From contig NZ_CP097457.1 in assembly GCF_024029895.1 (NCBI RefSeq), forward strand, positions 124,001-188,000: a stretch of DNA of 64,000 nt, given 5' to 3'. Positions within the stretch are counted from its first letter, which is position 1. Each line of letters starts with the position of its first letter. The notes under the pieces are model-generated. The model was not told where the DNA came from and did not search any database. It saw nothing but the letters and a program-made list of their open reading frames with translations. Shown here one piece after another: positions 9,437 to 18,954 of this stretch. The DNA comes from Buchnera aphidicola (Periphyllus lyropictus) (GTDB lineage: Bacteria; Pseudomonadota; Gammaproteobacteria; Enterobacterales; Enterobacteriaceae). The position numbers and the translations under genes were made by a program.

Positions 9437-10015
9437 TTAATTATTTGCCCACAATATAGTATTATCTAATATTTTTTTTCCATGTGTAGTTAAAATAGAT
9501 TCTGGATGAAATTGAAAACCACAAATTCGATTTTTATTATCTCTTACTGACATTGCTAATTTTTTTATTTTTGAATTAATTTTTAGTTTTTTAGGTATAT
9601 TTTTACATGTTAAGGAGTGATAACGAGCTACGCTTAAAGGATTTTTTATTTTTTTAAACATATATTTTTGATCATGATATATTATTGAAGATTTTCCATG
9701 TATCATTTTTTTTAATTGATATATTTTACCTCCATAAGATTGAATAATTGCTTGATATCCTAAGCAAATTCCAATAATTGGTATTTTTCCTTTAAATAAA
9801 TATAAAATTTTCATCATATTTCCAGAATTTAATGGATTTCCTGGTCCTGGAGATAACATTAGTATAGGATTTTTCATATTTAAAATTTTTTTATTGATTT
9901 TAGATATTGATATATTATTTCTATATACAATTACTTTATGAAAACTAGTTTTTAATTGATCAACTAAATTATATACAAACGAATCAAAATTATCTAAAAG
10001 TAAAATTTCAGACAT
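9437..10015 (-). CDS. trpG: Anthranilate synthase component II (glutamine amidotransferase)
   Basis: Releases ammonia from glutamine for anthranilate synthesis, the first step of tryptophan synthesis. It has 192 residues and is a stand-alone amidotransferase, not fused to a phosphoribosyltransferase as in E. coli TrpD. The catalytic triad is present: Cys84 in GICLGYQAI, and His and Glu in FQFHPES. The oxyanion motif SPGPGNP is also kept. It follows trpE after 17 bases and must be translated from the same message. Both genes lie on the chromosome between rpmE and orn, unlike the plasmid location in pea-aphid Buchnera. Confidence 0.97.
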   Translation of the reverse strand: MSEILLLDNFDSFVYNLVDQLKTSFHKVIVYRNNISISKINKKILNMKNPILMLSPGPGNPLNSGNMMKILYLFKGKIPIIGICLGYQAIIQSYGGKIYQLKKMIHGKSSIIYHDQKYMFKKIKNPLSVARYHSLTCKNIPKKLKINSKIKKLAMSVRDNKNRICGFQFHPESILTTHGKKILDNTILWANN

Positions 10016-10032
10016 TTTTAAAACCTTTTTTT

Positions 10033-11574
10033 TTAAGAATTACAAATAGATTTTATAACAGCATGTGCTTTGTTCCATGTTTCTTTGTATTCTTCTTCAG
10101 GAATAGAATCTAATACAATTCCAGCTCCGGATTGTATTGTTGCAATTTCTTTTTCTATATATGCTGATCTAATTATTATACAAGTGTTTAATTTTTTTTT
10201 TCCAGTAAAATATCCAATAGAACCTCCATAACTTCCTCGTGTTTCTTTTTCAATTAATGAAATTAATTCCATTGCTTTTATTTTAGGAGCTCCTGTTAAA
10301 GTTCCCATATTCATACATGCTCGATAAGCATGAAAAATATCTAGTTTTTTTTTTAATTTTCCGATTACTATTGAAACTAAATGCATTACATGTGAATATT
10401 TATCTACTTGTGTTAATTTTTTTACATATCTACTTCCTTTTTTACAGATTTTTGCTAAATCATTTCTTGCTAAATCAACTAACATAATATGTTCTGAAAG
10501 TTCTTTTTTATTCATTCTCATTTCTAATTCAATTCTGCTATCTAAGTCATAATCAATTTTTCCATTATTATTTATTCCTCTAGGTCTAGTTCCAGCAATA
10601 GGATGAATTTCTATAATTCTATTTTTTGGTTCAAATTTTAAAAAACTTTCTGGAGATGATCCAAATAATATAAATTTTTTATCTTTCATAAAAAACATAT
10701 ATGGACTTGGATTATTTTTTTTTAGTTTTTTGTATGAATAAATTGGTGATAAGCATTTTATAAAAAATTTTCTTGATAATACAATTTGAAATATGTCTCC
10801 GTTTTTTATGTATTTTTTTGCATTTTTTATTTTTTTTGAAAATTCTTTTTTGTTTTGATTTTTTTTTATTTTATTTGAATTTTTTTGAGAATAAATTTTA
10901 TCAAAATTTTTTTCATTAATAATATTTTGAATATTAATTATTCTTTTTTTTATTTTTTTATTTTCTAATACATCTTTTGTAAATATTGTAGATTGAATTT
11001 TTGATTTTTTTTTTTTATGGTTAAAAAAAATCATAGTTTCAGATAAATAAAAACAAAAATCAGGACATTTTTGAATTTTTTTTGTTTTTGGAATTTTTTC
11101 AAATTGTGTAATTAGATCATAAGAAAATAATCCTCCAAAAAAAATAGATTTTGAATAATTTTTTAAATCTACAATATTATCAATTATTATTCTAAAACAA
11201 TCTAGTACAGATTTTTCTTTTAATTTAGAATCTTCATCAATATTTTTTATAGATTTAATTTTAAAAATTAATTTTAAAGTATTTTTTTTTTTTTTTATTT
11301 TTATTTTTTTTGAAATGATAGATTCTATAAATTTAGTTAAAAATAAACCATTTTTTGTTAGTGGTTTTAAATAAACAATATTTTTTAATAAATAAATTCG
11401 AATTGCGCTATCAATAATAATAATACTTTTTAAATTTTTTTTATTACTAATATCTGCAGATTCTAAAAGTAGTGTATTATTTTTAAATTTACAAAAGTGA
11501 TTAAATATTTTTAATGGATTTTTATAATAATTTATTTTTTTTTGAATAACTTTAATTAAACATTTTTTTTTCAT
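10033..11574 (-). CDS. trpE: Anthranilate synthase component I
   Basis: Converts chorismate plus ammonia to anthranilate, working with TrpG. It has 513 residues (E. coli 520). The N-terminal tryptophan-sensing motif LLLESADI (residues 35-42, Ser39) is intact, so feedback inhibition is probably kept. C-terminal chorismate-binding motifs are visible: FGSSPE, PIAGTRPRG, MLVDLARND, TLTGAPKIKAM and SGAGIV-DS-PE-EY. GGAAA lies nine bases before the ATG. No leader peptide or attenuator was seen upstream; a TATACT box lies about 45 bases before the start. It is the first gene of a trpE-trpG operon. Confidence 0.97.
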   Translation of the reverse strand: MKKKCLIKVIQKKINYYKNPLKIFNHFCKFKNNTLLLESADISNKKNLKSIIIIDSAIRIYLLKNIVYLKPLTKNGLFLTKFIESIISKKIKIKKKKNTLKLIFKIKSIKNIDEDSKLKEKSVLDCFRIIIDNIVDLKNYSKSIFFGGLFSYDLITQFEKIPKTKKIQKCPDFCFYLSETMIFFNHKKKKSKIQSTIFTKDVLENKKIKKRIINIQNIINEKNFDKIYSQKNSNKIKKNQNKKEFSKKIKNAKKYIKNGDIFQIVLSRKFFIKCLSPIYSYKKLKKNNPSPYMFFMKDKKFILFGSSPESFLKFEPKNRIIEIHPIAGTRPRGINNNGKIDYDLDSRIELEMRMNKKELSEHIMLVDLARNDLAKICKKGSRYVKKLTQVDKYSHVMHLVSIVIGKLKKKLDIFHAYRACMNMGTLTGAPKIKAMELISLIEKETRGSYGGSIGYFTGKKKLNTCIIIRSAYIEKEIATIQSGAGIVLDSIPEEEYKETWNKAHAVIKSICNS

Positions 11575-11820
11575 CTGTTACTTTCCATTTCTTTTTTAAA
11601 AAAATTAATAAATTTTATAGTATAATTTTTTATATGAAATAGCAGTATTAAGATATTTTAAAAAAAAATTTATAAAAAATTTTTATAAAAAATTTAAATT
11701 TTTTTTTTATTAATAAGGTTTTTTAATTTTTCTAAATAATATTAAATATATTTAATATAATGAAAATTAATTTTTTTATTAAATTTCAAAAATTTAAATA
11801 TATTTAAATATTTTTTTATT

Positions 11821-11893
11821 AGCGGGAAACGAGTCTCGAACTCGCGACCTCAACCTTGGCAAGGTTGCGCTCTACCAACTGAGCTATTCCCGC
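11821..11893 (-). tRNA. glyV: tRNA-Gly (anticodon GCC)
   Basis: On the reverse strand the acceptor stem GCGGGAA pairs with TTCCCGC, the discriminator is T, and the anticodon GCC sits in the loop of the arm ACCTT/AAGGT. The T-arm reads GCGAGTTCGAGACTCG. It is 73 bases long with CCA not encoded. It lies beside orn, as the glyVXY genes do in E. coli; only one copy is present here. Confidence 0.97.
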
Positions 11894-11991
11894 AATTTAA
11901 AGATTTTTATTAATAAAATTAATTTTAAAAAATACTTATATATATTATATTATATACTAAATATTTTCAAGATATCTTTACAATTAAGTAA

Positions 11992-12531
11992 TTATTTTAT
12001 AAAAAAATTTTTTTTATAAAATAATAGTTCTTTAATAGAATCTCTAATATCTTGTAAAGCTGAATGATTATTTTTTTTATTATAATTTTTCCAGTGGTTT
12101 TTTTTCCATCTATGATATAATTCTTTAATAGTACTAATATCAATGTTTCTATAATGAAAATAAGATTCTAGATTTGGCATGTATTTTTTTAAAAATTGTC
12201 TGTCTTTCCAAATTGTATTACCACATAAAGGAGATTGATTTTTTTTTATCCATTTTTTTAGAAAATTTATAATTATTTTTTCTGCTTTTTTTTCATCGTA
12301 TTTACTTTTTTTTACTTTTTTAATTAAACCTGTTTTATTATGAGTTTTTTTATTCCATTCATTCATTTTTTTTAGTTCTTTAGAACATTGATGTATATTT
12401 ATTACTAATTCTTTTGTTAAAATATTTAAATTAGAATCTGTTATTGATACTGCAATTTCTAAAATTTTATGTTTTTTTGGACATAATCCAGTCATTTCTA
12501 AATCTATCCAAACTAAATTTTTTTTCATCAT
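11992..12531 (-). CDS. orn: Oligoribonuclease
   Basis: A 179-residue 3'-5' exonuclease of the DEDDh group that finishes RNA decay by cutting 2-5 base fragments; essential in E. coli. The metal-binding residues Asp10 and Glu12 lie in WIDLEMTG, and the last His and Asp lie in HSALQDIRDS near residue 160. Two ATG codons follow each other; either could start translation, changing the protein by one residue. The gene precedes tRNA-Gly on the same strand and may be read with it. Confidence 0.96.
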   Translation of the reverse strand: MMKKNLVWIDLEMTGLCPKKHKILEIAVSITDSNLNILTKELVINIHQCSKELKKMNEWNKKTHNKTGLIKKVKKSKYDEKKAEKIIINFLKKWIKKNQSPLCGNTIWKDRQFLKKYMPNLESYFHYRNIDISTIKELYHRWKKNHWKNYNKKNNHSALQDIRDSIKELLFYKKNFFIK

Positions 12532-12657
12532 ATATAAAAATAATTTTTTTTAAATTAAATATATTTTTATCATACATATTTTTTTTTTTTTTTAAAATCT
12601 TTTTTTTTTATATATAATTATTTTATATTTTTTTTCATAAAAAAAGTGATCATAATA

Positions 12658-14301
12658 ATGAAAAATATTAATCCAATTTTTACTAAATCTTGGAAGAAAT
12701 TATATAAACATTTTTTAGTAATAAAAGATAAACATATGAAAGATTTTTTTTTAGAAGATGTAAATAGATTTAAAAAATTTTCATTAAGTTTTAAAGATTT
12801 AATATTTTTAGATTTTTCTAAAAATAGAATTACAGATAAAACATTAACTTATTTAATAAATTTGGCTAAAGAATGTGGTTTAAAAAATTCTATATTATCC
12901 ATGTTTAATGGAAAATTTATTAATGTTACAGAAAATAAACCAGTTTTACATACAGTTTTAAGAAATTTTGATAAAAAAAATATATTTATAAACGGAAAAA
13001 ATATTTCAAAAAAAGTTTTTCAATCATTAAAAAAAATGAAAAATATTTCTAATTTTATTATAAATAAAAAATGGAGAGGTTATACAGGAAAATATATTAC
13101 CGATATTGTAAATATTGGAATAGGAGGATCAGATTTAGGTCCTTTAATGGTTACTGAATCATTAACTCCTTATAAAAATCGTTTAAAAGTTCATTTTGTT
13201 TCTAATCTTGATGGAAGTCATATTTTTCAAATATTAAAAAAAATTAATTTAGAATCAACTATTTTTTTAATTTCATCAAAAACTTTTACTACACAAGAAA
13301 CAATGACTAATGCAAAAACTGTAAAAAAATTATTTTTAAAAAATTCAAATTTTTTAAAATCTGATTTATCTAAACATTTTATAGCTTTATCGGCAAATAA
13401 AAATAAAGTAATGAAATTTGGAATTGATAAAAAAAATTTTATTCCTTTTTGGGATTGGGTTGGAGGTCGTTATTCTTTATGGTCTTCTATTGGATTTTCT
13501 ATTGTTTTATCTATTGGGTATGATAATTTTTCTTTATTACTTGAAGGTGCTTATGATATGGATAATCATTTTTTAAATTCTCCTTTTAAAAAAAATATTC
13601 CAGTTTTATTAGCTTTAATAAGTATATGGTATAATAATTTTTTTAAATCACAAACAGAAGCGATTTATACATATGATCAATATATGCATAAATTTTCTTC
13701 ATATTTACAACAGTTATATATGGAATCTAATGGAAAAAGAATAGATCGAAATTTTAATGTTGTTTCTTTTCAAACTGGATCAATTATTTGGGGAGAAAAT
13801 GGAACTAATAGTCAACATTCATTTTTTCAACTTTTACATCAAGGTACAAAATTAATTCCTTCAGATTTTATTATTCCTATTCATACTCATAATAATATTA
13901 ATAATCATCATATTAAATTAATTTCTCATTTTTTTGCTCAAACGAAAGCATTAGCATTTGGAAATTCTTTAAACAAAAATTCTAAAAATAAAATTTTTAA
14001 AAATAAAGAAATTAAGAAAAAATTTTTTATTTATAAAGAGTGTCCAGGTAATCAACCTACAAATTCTTTTTTAATTGATAAAATTACTCCTTATACTTTA
14101 GGAGCATTAATTGCTATGTATGAACATAAAGTTTTTTCTCAAGGAGTTATATTAAATATATTTAGTTTTGATCAATGGGGGGTAGAATTAGGAAAGAATA
14201 TTGCTAAAGATATTTTATTAACTTTAAAAAAAAAAAATATTTCTAATAAATATGATTGTTCTACAAATGGTTTAATAAATTTTTATAATTCAAAAAAATA
14301 G
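12658..14301 (+). CDS. pgi: Glucose-6-phosphate isomerase
   Basis: Interconverts glucose-6-phosphate and fructose-6-phosphate in glycolysis. The ATG at 12658 is chosen because it yields MKNINP, the enterobacterial N-terminus, and a 547-residue protein (E. coli 549); an in-frame GTG four codons earlier has no family support. Signature motifs are [11 protein letters not shown] near residue 150, the [17 protein letters not shown] active-site stretch near 385 and DQWGVELGK near the C-terminus with the catalytic lysine. It is divergent from orn. No clear ribosome-binding site is seen, only an A-run. Confidence 0.97.
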   Translation: MKNINPIFTKSWKKLYKHFLVIKDKHMKDFFLEDVNRFKKFSLSFKDLIFLDFSKNRITDKTLTYLINLAKECGLKNSILSMFNGKFINVTENKPVLHTVLRNFDKKNIFINGKNISKKVFQSLKKMKNISNFIINKKWRGYTGKYITDIVNIGIGGSDLGPLMVTESLTPYKNRLKVHFVSNLDGSHIFQILKKINLESTIFLISSKTFTTQETMTNAKTVKKLFLKNSNFLKSDLSKHFIALSANKNKVMKFGIDKKNFIPFWDWVGGRYSLWSSIGFSIVLSIGYDNFSLLLEGAYDMDNHFLNSPFKKNIPVLLALISIWYNNFFKSQTEAIYTYDQYMHKFSSYLQQLYMESNGKRIDRNFNVVSFQTGSIIWGENGTNSQHSFFQLLHQGTKLIPSDFIIPIHTHNNINNHHIKLISHFFAQTKALAFGNSLNKNSKNKIFKNKEIKKKFFIYKECPGNQPTNSFLIDKITPYTLGALIAMYEHKVFSQGVILNIFSFDQWGVELGKNIAKDILLTLKKKNISNKYDCSTNGLINFYNSKK

Positions 14302-14360
14302 ATTTTTTATTTATTTTTTTTATATAATATTTTAAACAAAAAATTATTTTTATAAATTAT

Positions 14361-15302
14361 ATGAATAATAGTAAAAAAAATGTTATTTTTTTAATGGGTC
14401 CTACTGCTTCTAATAAAACAAAATTAGCTATTAAATTAAGTAAATTTTTACCTATTGATTTAATTAGTGTTGATTCTGGTTTAGTTTATAAGGAATTAGA
14501 AATAGGAACAGCTAAACCTACTAAAGAAGAATTAAAATTTGCTCCTCATAGTTTAATTAATATTAGAAGTATTAATGAATATTATTCTGCTGAGAATTTT
14601 AAACAAGATGCATTATTTGAAATTAAAAAAAGTTTTTCTAATAAAAGAATTCCTGTATTAGTTGGAGGAACTATGTTTTATTATAATTCTTTATTAAATG
14701 GTTTATCTCCTCTTCCAGCTAGAAATGATAATTTAAGAAAAGTTCTTTTAAAAAAATTTTTTCATAATTCAAAAAATAATTTACATAAAAAATTAATTTC
14801 AATAGATCCTATTTCTGCTTTTAGAATTCATCCTAATGATTCTCAACGAATATTAAGAGCTTTAGAAGTATATTATTTATCTAAAAAAAAGATGAGTGAT
14901 TTAATTAAATTTAAAAATTATAAATTTCCATATAATTCATTAAAATTTATTATTTCTCCAAAAAATAAAAATATTCTACATAAAAAAATAGAATATAGAT
15001 TTGAAAAAATGTTATCTTTAGGTTTTCAAAAAGAAGTAGAAAATCTTATTTCTAAAAAATTTTTTAATAAAAATAGTCCAGGAATGAATTGTTTAGGTTA
15101 TAAAGAAATGTATGATTATATTTTTGGTCATATAAATTATAAAAAAATGTTTTTCCAAACTGTTTTATCTACTAAAAAATTAGCAAAAAATCAAATGAAA
15201 TGGTTAATAAATTACAAAGATGCATTTTGGATAGATAGTGAAAAATTAAAATTTTCTATAAATTTTATTTTAAATAAAATAGAAAAATTTTTTTTAAAAT
15301 AA
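14361..15302 (+). CDS. miaA: tRNA dimethylallyltransferase
   Basis: Adds the isopentenyl group to A37 of tRNAs that read U-starting codons. It has 313 residues (E. coli 316). Family motifs are the P-loop near residue 13, the SVDSGLVYKELEIGTAKPT segment, LVGGTMFYYNSLLNGL, and the late GYKEM/AKNQMKW region. The P-loop reads GPTASNKT, whereas the family has GPTASGKT; the glycine before the lysine is replaced by asparagine, which might weaken substrate binding. The genes hfq, hflX, hflK and hflC that follow miaA in E. coli are absent, and purA comes next after about 120 bases. Confidence 0.95.
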   Translation: MNNSKKNVIFLMGPTASNKTKLAIKLSKFLPIDLISVDSGLVYKELEIGTAKPTKEELKFAPHSLINIRSINEYYSAENFKQDALFEIKKSFSNKRIPVLVGGTMFYYNSLLNGLSPLPARNDNLRKVLLKKFFHNSKNNLHKKLISIDPISAFRIHPNDSQRILRALEVYYLSKKKMSDLIKFKNYKFPYNSLKFIISPKNKNILHKKIEYRFEKMLSLGFQKEVENLISKKFFNKNSPGMNCLGYKEMYDYIFGHINYKKMFFQTVLSTKKLAKNQMKWLINYKDAFWIDSEKLKFSINFILNKIEKFFLK

Positions 15303-15431
15303 TAAAAATATTTTATTTTTTAAATTTAAAAAAAAAAATATTCTTTTATGTATAAAATAAATTTTTAAAAAATAAAATTAAAAATATTTTTTTAATATTA
15401 AAAATAAATATTATAATAGGTGAAATCTATT

Positions 15432-16751
15432 TTGATTAAAAATATTGCTGTATTAGGAATGCAATGGGGTGATGAAGGAAAAGGTAAAATTGTTGATTTA
15501 TTATCTAAAAATTCAAATTATGTTGTTAGATATCAAGGAGGAAATAATGCAGGTCATACTTTATTAGTAGATAAAAAAAAGACTATTTTACACTTAATAC
15601 CTTCTTGTGTATTATATAAAAATGTAAAAGCAGTTTTAGGTAATGGAGTAGTTGTTTCTTTACCTGATTTAGTTAAAGAAATAAATTTTTTAAAAAAAAA
15701 TAAAATTTTTATTCAAGATCGTTTAATATTATCTAATTCTATTTCTTTAATTTTTGAATATCATATTTCTTTAGATAGAGCTCGTGAAAAAAATAAAGAA
15801 TCTAAAATAATTGGAACTACTCATAAAGGAATTGGGCCAGCTTATGAAGATAAAATAGCTAGAAGATCTATTAGAATAAGTGATTTGTATGATACTAATT
15901 ATTTTTCTTATATTTTAAAAAAAAATGTTCATTATTATAATTTTCAATTAGTTAATTATTTTAAAAAAAATCCAGTATCTTATAAAAAAATTTATTTTGA
16001 TTCTTTAAAATATTTTAATAAAATAAAGAATATGATTCAAGATGTTAGTAAATTATTAAATAAAAAAATAAAAAAAAAATCAAAAATAATATTTGAAGGT
16101 GCTCAAGGATCTCTTTTAGATATAGATTATGGAACATATCCGTATGTTAGTTCTTCTAATAGTAGTATTGGAGGAATTATTACTGGAACTGGTTTAGGAA
16201 TTAAAAATATTAATTATATTATGGGAATTTCTAAAGTTTATACTACTAGAGTAGGTAATGGACCTTTTCCAACTGAATTATTTAATGACGTTCATAAATA
16301 TTTATGTAAAATTGGAAAAGAGTTTGGAAGTACAACTGGAAGAAAAAGAAGAACTGGATGGTTAGATTTAGTTTTATTAAAAAGAATGATAAAAATAAAT
16401 TCTATATCTGGTTTATGTTTAACAAAGTTAGATGTTTTAGATAATTTAAATGAAATAAAAGTTTGTATTAAATATATTAATAAATTTTCTAAAAAAGAAA
16501 TTAATTTTTATCCTATAACTCAGAAAGATTGGGAAGAAATTATTCCAGTTTATAAAGTTTTTAAAGGTTGGAAGAAATCTATTCGAGGAATAGTTTTATT
16601 TAAAGATTTACCAGTATTAACTCAAAAATATATTAGTTTTATTAAAAATTTTATTAAAATTGATATAGATTTAATTTCTACTGGTCCAGAACGTAATAAT
16701 ACTATTTTCATTAATAATAAAATAAAAACTTTTGTAAATTATAAAAATTAA
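15432..16751 (+). CDS. purA: Adenylosuccinate synthetase
   Basis: Makes adenylosuccinate from IMP and aspartate, the first committed step to AMP. The N-terminal GTP-binding stretch GMQWGDEGKGKIVDLL and the IGTTHKGIGPAYEDK, GAQGSLLDIDYGTYPYV and TGRKRRTGWLD motifs are all intact. The frame is open from a GTG at 15420, but I prefer the TTG at 15432: it gives MIKNIAVLG, the same length as the E. coli N-terminus, and AGGTGA (15418-15423) stands eight bases upstream of it as a ribosome-binding site. The length is then 439 residues (E. coli 432). Confidence 0.96.
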   Translation: MIKNIAVLGMQWGDEGKGKIVDLLSKNSNYVVRYQGGNNAGHTLLVDKKKTILHLIPSCVLYKNVKAVLGNGVVVSLPDLVKEINFLKKNKIFIQDRLILSNSISLIFEYHISLDRAREKNKESKIIGTTHKGIGPAYEDKIARRSIRISDLYDTNYFSYILKKNVHYYNFQLVNYFKKNPVSYKKIYFDSLKYFNKIKNMIQDVSKLLNKKIKKKSKIIFEGAQGSLLDIDYGTYPYVSSSNSSIGGIITGTGLGIKNINYIMGISKVYTTRVGNGPFPTELFNDVHKYLCKIGKEFGSTTGRKRRTGWLDLVLLKRMIKINSISGLCLTKLDVLDNLNEIKVCIKYINKFSKKEINFYPITQKDWEEIIPVYKVFKGWKKSIRGIVLFKDLPVLTQKYISFIKNFIKIDIDLISTGPERNNTIFINNKIKTFVNYKN

Positions 16752-16882
16752 AATTCATGTATTAAAAATAATTATAAAAAATAATTTTTTTAATTTAAGT
16801 TAATTTTTAAAAATATATATAATAAAAATATTAAAATTTTAATTTTATTAAATATGTTTTAATATAAAATAGGATAATTAAT

Positions 16883-18436
16883 ATAAAAATATTTAAAAAA
16901 AAAATAAATGCTATTAGTATTTGTAATCAAGCATTAAAAAAATTTAATATTCCAAATTTTTGGTCAAATAAAATTATTAAAGAAATTAATACATTAAAAA
17001 ATAAAACATTTAAAAATAATTTTAAATCTAGAAAAGATTTAAGAAATATTTCTTTTATTACAATTGACGAAAAAGATTCTTATGATTTTGATGATGCAAT
17101 TTATTGTTATAAAATAAAAAATGGTTTTCAATGGAAGCTTTTAGTAGCTATATCAGATGTAAGTTTTTATGTTAAAAAAAATTCTTTTTTAGATAAAGAA
17201 GCTTTTAATAGAGGAACTTCTATTTATTTTCCTTTAAAAGTTATTCCTATGTTTCCCGAAGAATTATCCACTAATATGTTTTCATTATTACCTAATCAAG
17301 AAAAATTTTGTATTATATGTGAAATGACTTTATCTAATAAAGGAGATTTATTAAGTTATAAACATTATAAAGCTGTGATTAGATCTCATGCAAGATTAAC
17401 TTATTCTAATGTAATTAAGTTATGGAAAAAAAACAATTTTTATAAAAAAAAATTTTCTAATATAAGAGATAATTTAAAAAATTTATATTTTTTAAATAAA
17501 ATTTTATCTAAAAATAAAAATTTAAAAAAAATGATTTTATTTCAAAATAATGAACCTATTTTTATTTTTGATACGTATTTTAAAATAAAAAAAATATTAA
17601 CTAAAAAAAAAAATAAAGCTCATAATTTAATTGAATCATGTATGATATTAGCAAATAAATCTACTGCTATTTTATTAAATAAATATAATGTTTTTTCATT
17701 ATTTAGAAATCATGAATATCCTAATGATATTAAAATTAAAAACTTTAGAAATTTATTAAAAAAATTTAACCTTATATTAACTGGAGGAAAAAAACCTTTA
17801 TTAAACGATTATTTTAAATTATTTTATAAAATTCGAAGTAAACCTTATAAAGAGATTATAGAATTAGCTTTATTAAAATCTACTAAAAAAGCTTTTTATA
17901 GTGAAAAAAATATTGGACATTTTGGTTTAGCTGAGAAATTTTATACACATTTTACTTCTCCTATTAGAAGGTATTCAGATTTAACAGTTCATAGAGCTGT
18001 TAAATTTTTTTTAAAAAATAAAAATAAAAAAAAATTATATAATATTAATTCTAAAAAAAGTTTTTCTTTTAATTTAAAAGATTTTAAAAAAATTGGTAAA
18101 AAATGTTCAATAACTGAAAAAAGAGCAGATAAAGCTTATAAATTTGTTATTGAAGTATTAAAGTTAGAATATATGAAAAAAAAAATAGGAAAAAGTTTTT
18201 TAGGAATAATTTCTCATATAACTGAATTTGGTTTTTTTGTTAGATTAAATTCTTTTTTTATAGAAGGGTTGGTTCATGTATCTCAATTAAAAGATGATTA
18301 TTATTATTATAATAAAAAAAATATGACTCTTCATGGAAAACGGTCTAAAAAAAAATTTTCTATTGGAGAGAAAGTTTTTGTAAAAATAATATCTATTCAA
18401 AAAAGAAATAAAACAATGAATTTATCTCTTTTATAA
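16883..18436 (+). CDS. rnr: Ribonuclease R, N-terminally shortened, with no standard start codon
   Basis: A 3'-5' exoribonuclease of the RNase II/R family. The frame is open from 16868 (stop at 16865). It carries the catalytic RNB domain: DLRNISFITIDEKDSYDFDD with the metal-binding aspartates, VAISDVSFYV, RGTSIYFPLKVIPM, and FTSPIRRYSDLTVHRA, followed by an S1 domain ending MNLSLL. The E. coli protein (813 residues) has about 260 residues before this RNB motif; here only about 55 remain, so the helix-turn-helix and most of the cold-shock domains are gone, as is the basic C-terminal tail. No ATG, GTG or TTG occurs before the catalytic motif. AGGA at 16871-16874 points to the ATA at 16883 as a possible start; this is inference. 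The ATG at 17249 lies inside the domain and is not a start. Confidence 0.8.
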   Translation: MKIFKKKINAISICNQALKKFNIPNFWSNKIIKEINTLKNKTFKNNFKSRKDLRNISFITIDEKDSYDFDDAIYCYKIKNGFQWKLLVAISDVSFYVKKNSFLDKEAFNRGTSIYFPLKVIPMFPEELSTNMFSLLPNQEKFCIICEMTLSNKGDLLSYKHYKAVIRSHARLTYSNVIKLWKKNNFYKKKFSNIRDNLKNLYFLNKILSKNKNLKKMILFQNNEPIFIFDTYFKIKKILTKKKNKAHNLIESCMILANKSTAILLNKYNVFSLFRNHEYPNDIKIKNFRNLLKKFNLILTGGKKPLLNDYFKLFYKIRSKPYKEIIELALLKSTKKAFYSEKNIGHFGLAEKFYTHFTSPIRRYSDLTVHRAVKFFLKNKNKKKLYNINSKKSFSFNLKDFKKIGKKCSITEKRADKAYKFVIEVLKLEYMKKKIGKSFLGIISHITEFGFFVRLNSFFIEGLVHVSQLKDDYYYYNKKNMTLHGKRSKKKFSIGEKVFVKIISIQKRNKTMNLSLL

Positions 18437-18546
18437 TTTAGTTTTTTAAACTAATTATAATATTTTTATTTCTAAAGTATTCTTGTGGTAATATATTTTA
18501 TTAATATTATTTTAATAAAAAATTTTAATATAAGGAATTTTTTAAC

Positions 18547-18918
18547 GTGCGTTATTACGAAATCGTTTTTATGATTCATCCAGATAAAAGTGAAAAATCT
18601 AATAAAATTATTTTAGAATATAAAAAAATTATATCTGATCTTTCAGGTAATATTACTCGTTTAGAAGATTGGGGAAGAAGACAGTTATCATATCAAATTA
18701 AAAAATTAAGTAAAGCTCATTATATTTTAATAAATATAGAATTACCTTCTAAAAATATTAATAAAATCGAAAATAATTTAAAATTAAATGATTCTATTAT
18801 TAGATATATTATTATTGGAGTAAATAAAAAAATTTCAAAAATGTCTCCGATTTTAAAAGAAAAATTAGAAAATCAAGATAAAAAAGAAAATATTGTTATA
18901 AAAAAAATTAATGTATAA
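18547..18918 (+). CDS. rpsF: Small ribosomal subunit protein bS6
   Basis: A 123-residue protein (E. coli S6 131-135) binding the central domain of 16S rRNA with S18. The N-terminus MRYYEIVFMIHPDKSE and the motif LEDWGRRQLSYQIKKL-KAHY are typical. It starts with GTG, preceded by AAGGAA at a normal distance. It opens the rpsF-rpsR-rplI operon; priB, which sits between rpsF and rpsR in E. coli, is missing (36 bases separate the genes). Confidence 0.97.
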   Translation: MRYYEIVFMIHPDKSEKSNKIILEYKKIISDLSGNITRLEDWGRRQLSYQIKKLSKAHYILINIELPSKNINKIENNLKLNDSIIRYIIIGVNKKISKMSPILKEKLENQDKKENIVIKKINV

Positions 18919-18954
18919 TTTTTTTTTTATTTATTTATAAATTTAGGAAAAAAT

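Noticed and set aside
17249..17251. ATG as the start of rnr
   Set aside because: It lies after the catalytic aspartate motif, so a protein from here would lack the active site.
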